From positions 1 through 64,000 of the forward strand of contig NZ_JPMI01000035.1 in NCBI RefSeq assembly GCF_000733295.1: a stretch of DNA of 64,000 nucleotides, read 5' to 3'. The stretch comes from Archangium violaceum Cb vi76 (GTDB lineage: Bacteria > Myxococcota > Myxococcia > Myxococcales > Myxococcaceae). This document shows, piece after piece, positions 15,909-23,461 of the stretch. The notes beneath the pieces are model-generated. The model was not told the origin of the DNA, did no database searches, and saw only the letters and a program-made list of their open reading frames with translations. Position 1 is the first letter of the stretch; every line of letters starts with the position of its first letter. A program made the translations under genes and the position numbers.

Positions 15909-15982
15909 ATGGTGAGTCTCTCCCCTCTTTGGTTATTTGACCTCCAAGGACCCCCCCACGCTTCTGTCCTGGAGAGCGTTCC

Positions 15983-17251
15983 ATGCGAACCTTGTCGATG
16001 ACCATCCTCCTCGCCGCCGTCCTGTCGGGCTGTAGCGGCAAGACCCCCAACCCCCCGGTCGATACGCCGCAGACTCCCGGGGAACCCCAGACCCCCGAGG
16101 AACCCCTTCCCAGCGGCCCGCCCGTGACTCAGGGCCCTCCCAACGTGCCCGAGTTCGAACCGGCCTTCCCCGGTCAGACGCGCGTTCCGGCCATCCAGAC
16201 GAAGACGGCCTTTCAGGTCACCGAGATCGCCTCGGGCTTCAGGAATCCCTGGGCCATCGCCTTCCTCCCCGATCAGCGCATGCTGGTGACGGAGAAGCCC
16301 ACCGGCTCGCTCTACATCGTCACGCCCCAGGGCGTGAAGTCTCCCGCCGTCGCGGGTCTGCCGCGCGTGGATGGCCGTAACCAGGGCGGTCTGCTCGACG
16401 TGGAGGTGGGGCCCGACTACGCCCAGAGCGGCCTCATCTACTGGACCTATTACGAGCCGCGCTCGGGCGGCAATGGCCTGGCGGTGGCACGCGCGAAGCT
16501 CGTGGAGGGTGAGCAGCCGCGTGTGGAGAGCGTGCAGGTCATCTTCCGCATGATGCCCACGCTCGAGTCGACCCTGCACGCGGGGGGACGGCTGGTGTTC
16601 ACCCCCGACGGCAAGCTGTTCGTCACGCTCGGCGAGCGCTCCATCCTCGAGGGCCGGGTGCAGGCGCGCGATGTGAAGAGCCACTTCGGCAAGGTCGTCC
16701 GCATCAACCCCGACGGCTCGGTGCCCGATGACAACCCGTACGTGAACACCGAGGGCGCAAAGCCGGAGATCTGGTCGGTGGGGCACCGCAACATCCTGTC
16801 GGCGGCGCTCGATCGCCAGAACCGGCTGTGGACGGTGGAGATGGGGCCGCGCGGAGGAGACGAGCTCAACCGCCCCGAGGCGGGCAAGGACTACGGCTGG
16901 CCCACCATCGGCTATGGCGAGGAGTACTCGGGCGCGCCCATTCACGAGAGCACGCAGGGCCCGGGCATGGAGCAGCCCGTGTACTACTGGGATCCGGTCA
17001 TTTCGCCCTCGGGGATGACCATCTACACCGGGGAGCTCTTCCCCGAGTGGCGCGACAACGTCTTCATCGGAGGCCTGTCCAGCCAGGCGCTGGTGCGGCT
17101 GATGATGAGGAATGACCGCGTGGTGGGCGAGGAGCGGCTGCTCACGGACCTGGGCGTGCGCGTCCGCGAGGTGGTGCAGGGCCCCGAGGGAGCGCTCTAC
17201 CTGCTCACCGACGCGACCAACGGCAAGCTGCTCAAGCTCACCCCGCGCTGA
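15983..17251 (+). CDS. PQQ-dependent sugar dehydrogenase (soluble aldose dehydrogenase type), lipoprotein
   Basis: Oxidises sugars in the envelope with PQQ as cofactor. The 422-residue product has a lipoprotein signal (MRTLSMTILLAAVLSGC) and a Pro/Thr-rich linker to about residue 60. The six-bladed propeller follows with the family landmarks NPWAIAFLPDQRMLVTEKP, GGLLDVEVGPDYAQSG, HAGGRLVFTPDGKLFVTLGE, EIWSVGHRN and PRGGDELNRPEAGKDYGWP, the last being the Ca/PQQ-binding region of YliI/Asd-type enzymes. It stands alone with no PQQ biosynthesis genes in view. Convergent with the histidine kinase gene. Confidence 0.9.
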   Translation: MRTLSMTILLAAVLSGCSGKTPNPPVDTPQTPGEPQTPEEPLPSGPPVTQGPPNVPEFEPAFPGQTRVPAIQTKTAFQVTEIASGFRNPWAIAFLPDQRMLVTEKPTGSLYIVTPQGVKSPAVAGLPRVDGRNQGGLLDVEVGPDYAQSGLIYWTYYEPRSGGNGLAVARAKLVEGEQPRVESVQVIFRMMPTLESTLHAGGRLVFTPDGKLFVTLGERSILEGRVQARDVKSHFGKVVRINPDGSVPDDNPYVNTEGAKPEIWSVGHRNILSAALDRQNRLWTVEMGPRGGDELNRPEAGKDYGWPTIGYGEEYSGAPIHESTQGPGMEQPVYYWDPVISPSGMTIYTGELFPEWRDNVFIGGLSSQALVRLMMRNDRVVGEERLLTDLGVRVREVVQGPEGALYLLTDATNGKLLKLTPR

Positions 17252-17272
17252 ACCGGCCACGGCGCGGGCGGC

Positions 17273-19150
17273 TCATTTCACCGGCCCTGGCCCAGGCCCC
17301 TCCACCAGCGGCAGCTCGAGGGTGAAGGTGGCGCCCTGGCCGGGGCCGGGGCTGTCGCAGGTGAGCCGCCCGTGCAACTCCCCGGCGGCCAGGGCGCTGA
17401 TGTGCAGGCCGAAGCCATGGCCTGTCCTCTTGGTGGTGAAGCCCTGCGTGAACAGGCGCGACAGGTTCTCCGGGGCGATGCCCACGCCGTTGTCCTTCAC
17501 CTCGATGAGCACCCGCTCTCCGTCGGGCGCCGGCCGGATGCCGATGCTCAGCCGCTTGTCCTCGCGCGGGCTGTCCATCAACGCATGGCGCGCGTTGCTC
17601 AGCAGGTTGACGAGGATCTGCAGCAGCTTGTGCCGATCCACGGAGAGCAGCGGCACCGGGGCGTAGTCGCGCTCGACGCGGATGCCCTGTTGCTCGAAGG
17701 ACGCGGCGTGCAGTCGCAGCGCCTCGTCGATGAGGGCGGGCATGGCCACCTGCTCCCTCACGCCCGCGGAGCTCGCATGCCGCTGCTGCATGCTGACAAT
17801 GGACTTGATGTGCTCCACGCCCTCGCTCAGGGAGCGCATCTCCTGGAGCAGGGTGTCGCGCTCCTCCTCCATCTGCTCGGACAGGGCCAGGAGGAAGGCC
17901 GGGAACTGCTGGCCCCGCGGATCCCGGGTGAAGAAGGTGGACAGGTCCACGGTGTGCTCGCGCAGGAGCTGGGCGGCCCGGGTCAGGCTGGAGACACGCG
18001 ACAGGCGCAGCCGATCCATGACGAGGCTGGTGGAGACGTTCACGCTGTTGAGGGTGTTGCCCACGTTGTGGAGCACGCCGGTGGCGATCTCCGCCATGCC
18101 CGCCTGCCGGGACACGTCCATCAGCGTCCGGTGCATCTCTCCCAGCCGGGCCTCGGCCTGTCGGCGGGGGGTGATGTCCCGCGCGAAGAGCGTCAGCCCC
18201 ACGACTTTTCCGTCCCCATCCCGCAGGGGGCTGAGGCTGATGTCCATGAGGTGGCGTGCGCCCCGCACCTCGAACTCCTCCTCGAACCGCTCGCGCTGGC
18301 CGGCGTGCACCCTGGCCACGTGAGGGGCCCAGCGCTGCCGGCGCTCCGGCTCCATCCAGAAGGGCCGACCCACCACGGGCTCCTGGCCGAACCGCTCGAG
18401 GTGCATCTGCCTCGCCGCGGAGTTGGCGGTCAGCAGGAGGCCCTTCCTGTCCAGGGAGAGCACCGGATCCTCCGTGCTCTCCACGAGGGTGCTGAGCTTG
18501 TTCTCACTCAGTTGGAGCGCCTTCAGCGCCCGCTCGAGCGAGCCCTGGGCGGAGTCGCGCGCGGCGTTGTGCAGCGAGCCCACGCCCCAGGCTCCCACCA
18601 GGGCCAGGGCGGCGAAGATGTGCCCGAACCACATCAGATAGGGGGAGGGAGGCGGGATGGCGGGTTGGGAGAAGGTGACGTAGAGCGGGTAGCCCAGGCA
18701 GAGGGCTCCGATCAGGAGCAGGGTGATGAACAGCCCCACGCGAGCGCCGGACAGGTACACGGCGATGATGGGGCCCAAGGTGCAGACGGCGTGGGTGCTG
18801 ACGAAGGGAGCATGGCCCACGAAGGCGGCGGTGATGAGCACGAGCGACAAGGCCATCAACAGCAGAGCCGTGGGCGGCTCGATGGTGGCCGAGCGGCGCG
18901 TGAGCAGCAGGACGCTGGCGTAGATCAGGCTGGCGGCGAGGCTGGGGTAGGGGGGCAGGCCCGACGAGACGGCCGCCACCGTGTAGAGCAGGTTGAACAC
19001 GACGAAGAAGCAGGCGGCGCCCACCACGAGCCGGTAGCGGACGAGATCCGTGGGCGACCCCTGGCGCAGGGACTCCGAGAGCAGGGAGTCCAGCCGTTCC
19101 AGGAGCCAGGAGCGAAAGGCGGGGGGCGGGGGAGAAGGAAGGGGTTCCAT
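17273..19150 (-). CDS. Membrane sensor histidine kinase with PAS domain (orphan)
   Basis: A 625-residue kinase. Residues about 40-205 hold six hydrophobic helices, an unannotated membrane sensor. A PAS domain follows (about 225-340: LSLDRKGLLLTANSAARQ, TLFARDITPRRQAE). The phospho-acceptor His is in GVLHNVGNTLNSVNVS near residue 360, a variant H-box common in myxobacterial kinases. The HATPase domain (480-615) has N-box LLSNARHAL, DNGVGIAPENL and GHGFGLH. No response regulator is adjacent, so it is an orphan kinase. The stop lies 22 bases from the sugar dehydrogenase stop. Confidence 0.92.
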   Translation of the reverse strand: MEPLPSPPPPAFRSWLLERLDSLLSESLRQGSPTDLVRYRLVVGAACFFVVFNLLYTVAAVSSGLPPYPSLAASLIYASVLLLTRRSATIEPPTALLLMALSLVLITAAFVGHAPFVSTHAVCTLGPIIAVYLSGARVGLFITLLLIGALCLGYPLYVTFSQPAIPPPSPYLMWFGHIFAALALVGAWGVGSLHNAARDSAQGSLERALKALQLSENKLSTLVESTEDPVLSLDRKGLLLTANSAARQMHLERFGQEPVVGRPFWMEPERRQRWAPHVARVHAGQRERFEEEFEVRGARHLMDISLSPLRDGDGKVVGLTLFARDITPRRQAEARLGEMHRTLMDVSRQAGMAEIATGVLHNVGNTLNSVNVSTSLVMDRLRLSRVSSLTRAAQLLREHTVDLSTFFTRDPRGQQFPAFLLALSEQMEEERDTLLQEMRSLSEGVEHIKSIVSMQQRHASSAGVREQVAMPALIDEALRLHAASFEQQGIRVERDYAPVPLLSVDRHKLLQILVNLLSNARHALMDSPREDKRLSIGIRPAPDGERVLIEVKDNGVGIAPENLSRLFTQGFTTKRTGHGFGLHISALAAGELHGRLTCDSPGPGQGATFTLELPLVEGPGPGPVK

Positions 19151-19240
19151 GGCCGGGCACGCGAGCAGGGGGCCGACATCCGCCGCCTGCCCGGAGGAGT
19201 ATAGGAAGGATGGACGTCCCGTTGAGGGGAAGCGGGCTGA

Positions 19241-19369
19241 GTGGCGATATTCGACAGCAGGCAGGCTGCCACCTTTCGCACGCGGGTGCGCGGGCCTAGG
19301 TTGAGCAAGAAGAAGGCCGCGGGCAAGAAGACGGCGGCTCGCAAGAAGTCCGCGCGCAAGTCATCCTGA
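19241..19369 (+). CDS. Possible small basic protein (42 residues)
   Basis: GTG at 19241 opens a short frame that ends in a run of Lys/Ala/Arg codons (SKKKAAGKKTAARKKSARKS) resembling the basic tail of histone H1-like or HU-tail proteins. A TTG at 19301 would give only the tail. There is no convincing ribosome binding site. It may be a real micro-protein, a remnant of a longer gene, or chance. It lies in the 375-base gap between the kinase and DUF4256 genes, which otherwise shows no feature. Confidence 0.3.
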   Translation: MAIFDSRQAATFRTRVRGPRLSKKKAAGKKTAARKKSARKSS

Positions 19370-19526
19370 GGACTTCCAGCAGGGCAAGGTGTGCACCGGC
19401 CACCCCTGCGGGACGAGGGGTGGAGCCGAGGCAATCGATTGCAAGACATCGCAGGCAAATCAAAGCAAGGCATTTGGGCCGAATATGCGCTTGACACTCC
19501 CATTCGGCGGAGGCCATGCTGATGTC

Positions 19527-20102
19527 ATGAAGAAAGCCAATGACAATAAAAGAGAGTTGTCGCGCGAACAGCGTGAAGCGCTGCTCAAGGCATTGAAAGC
19601 CCGTTTCGAGAAGAACATGAGCCGCCACAAGGGGCTTGAGTGGGCCAAGGTACAAGCAAGGCTGGAAGCCAGTGCTGAAAAGCTGTGGTCGCTCAACGAA
19701 ATGGAAAGAACTGGCGGCGAACCGGACGTCGTTGGTCACGATAAAAAGACGGGCGAATACCTTTTCTATGATTGTTCGGAGGAGACTCCCAAAGGCCGCA
19801 GAAGTGTTTGTTACGACCGTGAAGGGATGGATTCAAGGAAGGAACATAAGCCAGAGAACAACGCCATGGATATGGCCTCTGACATGGGCATCGAACTCTT
19901 GACGGAAGAGCAATATCGAGAGCTGCAGGAGCTTGGAGAGTTCGATACGAAGACGTCGAGCTGGGTGAAGACACCTCCCGATATCAGAAAGCTCGGCGGC
20001 GCCCTCTTTTGCGATTGCCGCTACGACCATGTCTTCGTGTATCACAACGGTGCGCAATCCTACTATGCCGCCAGGGCGTTCCGTGGCTCGCTGAGAGTCT
20101 GA
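19527..20102 (+). CDS. DUF4256 domain-containing protein
   Basis: ATG at 19527 with GGAGG 13 bases upstream gives 191 residues; the longer frame from 19389 has no codon bias in its first 45 codons. The protein starts MKKANDNKRELSREQREALL and contains TGGEPDVVGHDKKTGEYLFYDCSEETPKGRRSVCYD-type sequence and, at the end, LGGALFCDCRYDHVFVYHNG, the hallmarks of DUF4256. It is cytoplasmic; function is unknown. Base composition is visibly less GC-rich than its neighbours, which suggests transfer from a lower-GC host, where this family is common. Confidence 0.85.
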   Translation: MKKANDNKRELSREQREALLKALKARFEKNMSRHKGLEWAKVQARLEASAEKLWSLNEMERTGGEPDVVGHDKKTGEYLFYDCSEETPKGRRSVCYDREGMDSRKEHKPENNAMDMASDMGIELLTEEQYRELQELGEFDTKTSSWVKTPPDIRKLGGALFCDCRYDHVFVYHNGAQSYYAARAFRGSLRV

Positions 20103-20136
20103 GCTCGCACGAAGCGCCTTGGGGGACCGCAGCCGG

Positions 20137-21351
20137 TCAGTCCACCCTTGATGCGATGAGGGCGATGTTGCGAGGGGAGAGGCGCGGTTCGAAGACCTGC
20201 AGGAGCTCGACCCGAAAGCCCATCTCCTCGAGGAGGAGCGCGCGATCGAGCAGAATCACGAGCTCCAGCGCCCTCGCGAAGCGATCCCTCAGCAGATGAC
20301 AGAGGAAGATGCGCCTCGCCTCGGGGCGAACGGACGATTCGAAGGAATTCAGCTCGGCTTCCGTCATGCCGACATCGAGTCGCAGGCGCTCCAGGCGATC
20401 ACGCGCATAGACGGCGAAGCTCCCGGCATAGAGCGCCTTGGGTGCATCCCCCGCCCGCACGAAGCCGAGCTCGGGAAACTTCCGCCTCAGCAGGAGATCG
20501 AGCGCGAACCGTTGCTCGTTGACGCGCTTCATCAGCGCGAACTCGGCCTCGGTCTTGTGGTGTCGCCCACGGGTCGCCAGGAACAGGGCACGCCGGGTGA
20601 GGGGAAGCGCATGGGCCTTCCCGAAGCGGGAGGCAGGGTAGTCCCGTGCGGCATCCATCTGGTCGTAGCAACAGCCGAAGTTCAGGAGGAGCCCTGCCTC
20701 CTGGCTCTTGCGAATCTGCGTCAGCGCGAGCGACCCGCAGGTGTGTAGGCCAATCGAGACCCGGTCCTGACCGGAAAAGAGCGGATCAATCCCGTCCTGC
20801 GGCCCGTCCTCGACGGAGGCGTGGATGAAACACAGCTTTTCTTGGGGCAGGGTCCGGGCCCTTCGCAGCCAGTCCCGGCCTTTCTCCTGCAAGGCCGCAT
20901 CACGATCGATGCTGTGGAAGGTCCAATCGAAGGTCCTGACACAGAGACGCGCGAGATGCCCCATGCCGCCACCGATGTCGACCGCCTGGCGAATCGTCCT
21001 CGTTCTCGGCGCGAGCAGGGCGAGGACCCGCTCGATCTCATGGACCTTCTTGGCGTTGAGTCCCTGCGCGTCCGAGGTCGTCAGGCGTTGAATGCCTTCA
21101 TGCCAGGACAGCGCTGTCAGCTCACGAAGCTCGAGCACGAGCGACTGCAGTGACCGGGGCGGCTCACCTGGAAGCTCCCCAGCATCCAGCATTCTTTCGC
21201 CCTCTTCGTCGAGGGATTCAGCGTAGGGCAGCCAGGATTCGGGATGAGCGGCTCCGGATTCCGGCCAATTCTGGAGGATGGAACGTGACCAGATCCCGGA
21301 CCACGGTCTGAGCAGGTCGGTGAGCGCTTCCAGCCGATGTTGAAGGTTCAT
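20137..21351 (-). CDS. METTL25/RRNAD1-like methyltransferase (Methyltransf_32)
   Basis: A 404-residue soluble protein. SAM motif I is VDIGGGMGHLARLC; further on GLHTCGSLALTQI and LLNFGCCYDQMD. The trio D-x-G-x-G-x-GHL, GLHTCG and GCCY is the signature of METTL25/METTL25B (RRNAD1) proteins, which are mostly eukaryotic and whose substrates were long unknown; METTL25-type enzymes have been linked to histidine or rRNA-related methylation only tentatively. The C-terminal half is helical. It is convergent with DUF4256 and monocistronic. The family call is by motif recognition. Confidence 0.7.
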   Translation of the reverse strand: MNLQHRLEALTDLLRPWSGIWSRSILQNWPESGAAHPESWLPYAESLDEEGERMLDAGELPGEPPRSLQSLVLELRELTALSWHEGIQRLTTSDAQGLNAKKVHEIERVLALLAPRTRTIRQAVDIGGGMGHLARLCVRTFDWTFHSIDRDAALQEKGRDWLRRARTLPQEKLCFIHASVEDGPQDGIDPLFSGQDRVSIGLHTCGSLALTQIRKSQEAGLLLNFGCCYDQMDAARDYPASRFGKAHALPLTRRALFLATRGRHHKTEAEFALMKRVNEQRFALDLLLRRKFPELGFVRAGDAPKALYAGSFAVYARDRLERLRLDVGMTEAELNSFESSVRPEARRIFLCHLLRDRFARALELVILLDRALLLEEMGFRVELLQVFEPRLSPRNIALIASRVD

Positions 21352-21587
21352 CCTTGATGTACGACGCCACCCGGGGCACCAGGCCTCCTATACGTACTAT
21401 CCCTCAACGGCTCCCCCCATGCGTCCTATTCGTTTACAGCGCGTGGCAATCATCGTGTCGTTGCCCGCGGTGCGGGAGGCCATCGCCAAGGCTCGGCCGA
21501 TCATCGCCGGGTTCGACAACCGGGTAGAGACCGTCCCCGTCAGCGGGCTGGGTCTCCAGGGCGCGAAGTAGCGGCCGCCGAAAACGA

Positions 21588-21623
21588 CTCCGCCTCCCGG
21601 TTTGACTGGAGCGGGAGGCGGAG
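21588..21623 (-). terminator. Rho-independent terminator
   Basis: A perfect 12-bp stem (CTCCGCCTCCCG at 21588-21599, its complement at 21612-21623) with a 12-base loop, followed on the minus strand by TCGTTTTCGG. It would end the transcript of the gene at 21771-22226 and the lectin-like remnant. Confidence 0.7.
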
Positions 21624-21652
21624 GGGCCTGCTGCGCGGTGTTCGCCGGGTCG

Positions 21653-21769
21653 TCAGTCCGGCATGGAGCCGCCGATGGAGACCCAATCACCCCAGGTGTT
21701 GTTGGCCCAGCCCTTGACCCAGACGGCGTTGTCGGTGCCGCGAGCGTAGATGTGGTTGGTGTTATGGAG
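21653..21769 (-). pseudogene. C-terminal fragment of a PLL-like/tectonin-type propeller lectin
   Basis: In the minus-strand frame ending with TGA at 21655-21653, the sequence reads LHNTNHIYARGTDNAVWVKG then WANNTWGDWVSIGGSMPD. Phrases such as ARGTDNAVWxK and WGDWxSIGG are repeats of PLL-like and fucolectin/tectonin propellers. Only about one blade remains and there is no start. It immediately follows the stop of the wHTH gene. The rest of the 420-base gap (21352-21770) holds a weak 50-codon frame at 21419-21571 and the terminator. Confidence 0.5.
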
Positions 21770-21770
21770 C

Positions 21771-22226
21771 TCAGCGGTCGAGGGCCGTGCGGGCGGGCTC
21801 GCGGGGCATCAAGCCGTTGAACTCGTAGATGAACGCACCGTTCTCGGTGACGTCCACGGTGCAGGCGCCCGCGCGGGAGAGCTCCTCGAGCACTTCCTTG
21901 GCTTCGGTGAACGAGAGCTGACTGCCCGCCGCCACCTCGGCGATGGTGACGCGGCCCCCGTGCTGCTGCGCGCAGGCGAGCACGGCCCGCTCGATGTCGC
22001 GCGCACCCAGGGCGGGACGCACCACGACGGGCGCCTCCCTCAGCTCGGGCGGCAGCTTCGCGCGCCGCGCGGAGCGGATGAGGGACAGGCCTCCGAGCAC
22101 GAAGAGGGCGGCGATGATGAACCCCGTGACCGTGTGGTCCGCCGTGCCGTTGAGCAGGTTGTCGATCTCCGCGCCGAAGCCAATGACGCCGAAGGCGGCC
22201 AGCGCCCAGCCGATGATGCTCTTCAT
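21771..22226 (-). CDS. Two-helix membrane protein with C-terminal winged-helix-like domain
   Basis: A 151-residue protein. Two transmembrane helices at the N-terminus (IIGWALAAFGVIGFGAEI and VTGFIIAALFVLGGLSLI) are followed by RSARRAK, then a soluble domain with the pattern of a winged helix: RDIERAVLACAQQHGGRVTI, EVAAGSQLSFTEAKEVLEEL, a beta wing GACTVDVTENGAFIYEF. The same architecture is frequent in myxobacterial genomes without known function. A membrane-tethered DNA-binding role is possible but unproved. Alone on its transcript. Confidence 0.65.
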   Translation of the reverse strand: MKSIIGWALAAFGVIGFGAEIDNLLNGTADHTVTGFIIAALFVLGGLSLIRSARRAKLPPELREAPVVVRPALGARDIERAVLACAQQHGGRVTIAEVAAGSQLSFTEAKEVLEELSRAGACTVDVTENGAFIYEFNGLMPREPARTALDR

Positions 22227-22289
22227 GCAACCCCCATCGCGACGGGACGCCCATCCGTCCCCCTCGTGGGTTCATAGCAAAAGACGCCG

Positions 22290-22338
22290 TTGAGATTGCC
22301 GGGCTTTCCAGGTGGTCCCCGACGGGATTCGAACCCGT
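22290..22338 (-). repeat. tRNA-3'-end-derived repeat, copy 1
   Basis: On the minus strand 22338-22313 reads as the T-arm and 3' acceptor half of a tRNA (ACGGGTTCGAATCCCGT followed by CGGGGACCA). The 5' half of a tRNA (expected GTCCCCG) is absent upstream. The adjacent 23 bases to 22290 match copy 3 at 30426 with few differences. The remainder of the gap 22227-22613 has no other clear feature. Confidence 0.75.
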
Positions 22339-22613
22339 GGAGGAGGGGGGCCCCAAGTCCGCGACGGCACACGCCTTTCTCTGAATCGCGAGTGAATCCG
22401 GGCACTTCGAGTCCCCTCCAATCCTGAAGGGATTTTGGAGATCACACAGTGTCGCACACGCCACAAGGCCCTACCCGGCGGATGCATGGCACGAGCACCT
22501 CGGTGTTCGCATGTTTCGCCCGAGTCCGGCATCCGGGTAGACACTCACGGGCCCATCGCGAACGCCGAGCTCCGTCGAGGATGCAGCTCCACCTCTGACC
22601 CTGGAGAAGAACG

Positions 22614-23276
22614 ATGCGCATTTCCGGGCTGTGTTCCCATTCTGTCTCTCACTGGAGTTCCCTGCTGCTCGTGGTGGCGGCCATCGTTCCCGGTCTGTCC
22701 TTCGCGAGCCCACCGGCCGAGGAAGGCGAGACACGGACCGGGCTGTACGGCCACGCGGACGAAGGGACGGGCGGTTCTTCCACGCCATCAGGCGCGGAGG
22801 ACTCGTCCACCTGGCCACGCCTCGGAGGTCACGTGGGGCTCGCCGTGCCCATCGTGAAGATCGCCACGGGTGGCACCACCGCGATTGGCGCGGACTTCCT
22901 CCAGATGGGTATCGCGTCCGGCGTCACCATCAAGCTGGATGAGCGCTGGGCGATTGATCTCGAGGGCGTCGGTTACACGACCTGGCAGTTCGCCGATGGC
23001 GGGACTTCGGCCAGGGCCAGCACGTCCTTCCTGGTGGATCCCGGCGTCGTCTACAACTGCGGCTCCTTCGCGACCGGCCTTCGCGCCGGCGTGCAGATCG
23101 GCGAGGGTGTTCCCTTCAACCTGGGGTTGATTCCCCTCGTGAACGTCGGCCTCTTCCCCTTGGGGAAGTTCAAGTGGTTCGCCGAGTTGGATCTGCCGTT
23201 CTTCGTCTTCGGGGAACCCGGGAGCAGCGCCACGGTGAGCTTCTCGCCGCAAATCCAGACGGGCGTGAGCTTCTGA
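22614..23276 (+). CDS. Probable outer-membrane beta-barrel protein
   Basis: A 220-residue protein with signal peptide (LLLVVAAIVPGLSFA), a short Gly/Ser/Thr linker, then alternating strands (HVGLAVPIV, IGADFLQMGIASGVTIKL, WAIDLEGVGYTTWQF, SATVSFSPQIQTGVSF) ending in phenylalanine, the usual last residue of barrel proteins. GGAGAAGAACG precedes the ATG. Most like small myxobacterial porin-like hypotheticals; no specific function recognised. It is flanked on both sides by tRNA-3'-end repeats. Confidence 0.65.
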   Translation: MRISGLCSHSVSHWSSLLLVVAAIVPGLSFASPPAEEGETRTGLYGHADEGTGGSSTPSGAEDSSTWPRLGGHVGLAVPIVKIATGGTTAIGADFLQMGIASGVTIKLDERWAIDLEGVGYTTWQFADGGTSARASTSFLVDPGVVYNCGSFATGLRAGVQIGEGVPFNLGLIPLVNVGLFPLGKFKWFAELDLPFFVFGEPGSSATVSFSPQIQTGVSF

Positions 23277-23387
23277 AGCGTTCACCAAGGGCCCGGGACC
23301 GCTCCACGTGCTCGTGCTCGGGTGGATGTCCTTGAGGCGATGCACGCTCGGAAACGCATGGATACGTCCTCCAGCCGATTCAGGACC

Positions 23388-23413
23388 TGGTCCCCGACGG
23401 GATTCGAACCCGT
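23388..23413 (-). repeat. tRNA-3'-end-derived repeat, copy 2
   Basis: The 26-base core shared with copies 1 and 3 (T-arm plus acceptor 3' strand on the minus strand). The flank beyond the core is different, and no tRNA 5' half is present. It lies about 50 bases before the start of the TrkH gene. Confidence 0.75.
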
Positions 23414-23461
23414 GGGCAGGGCGATAGGAAAACTCAAGCAGGACGCGCTGTTGCCCGGACG

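Noticed and set aside
15008-17260. 750-codon minus-strand frame
   Set aside because: Overlaps the sigma54 promoter, the AidA/PixA-like gene and the PQQ dehydrogenase on the other strand; composition shows it is a shadow.
21419-21571. 50-codon plus-strand frame MRPIRLQRVAIIVSLPAV...
   Set aside because: No ribosome site, no homologue recognised, short; likely chance or a gene remnant.
22290-22440. Complete tRNA gene
   Set aside because: The T-arm and 3' acceptor strand are there, but no complementary 5' GTCCCCG, D-arm or anticodon arm can be found upstream in any of the three copies.
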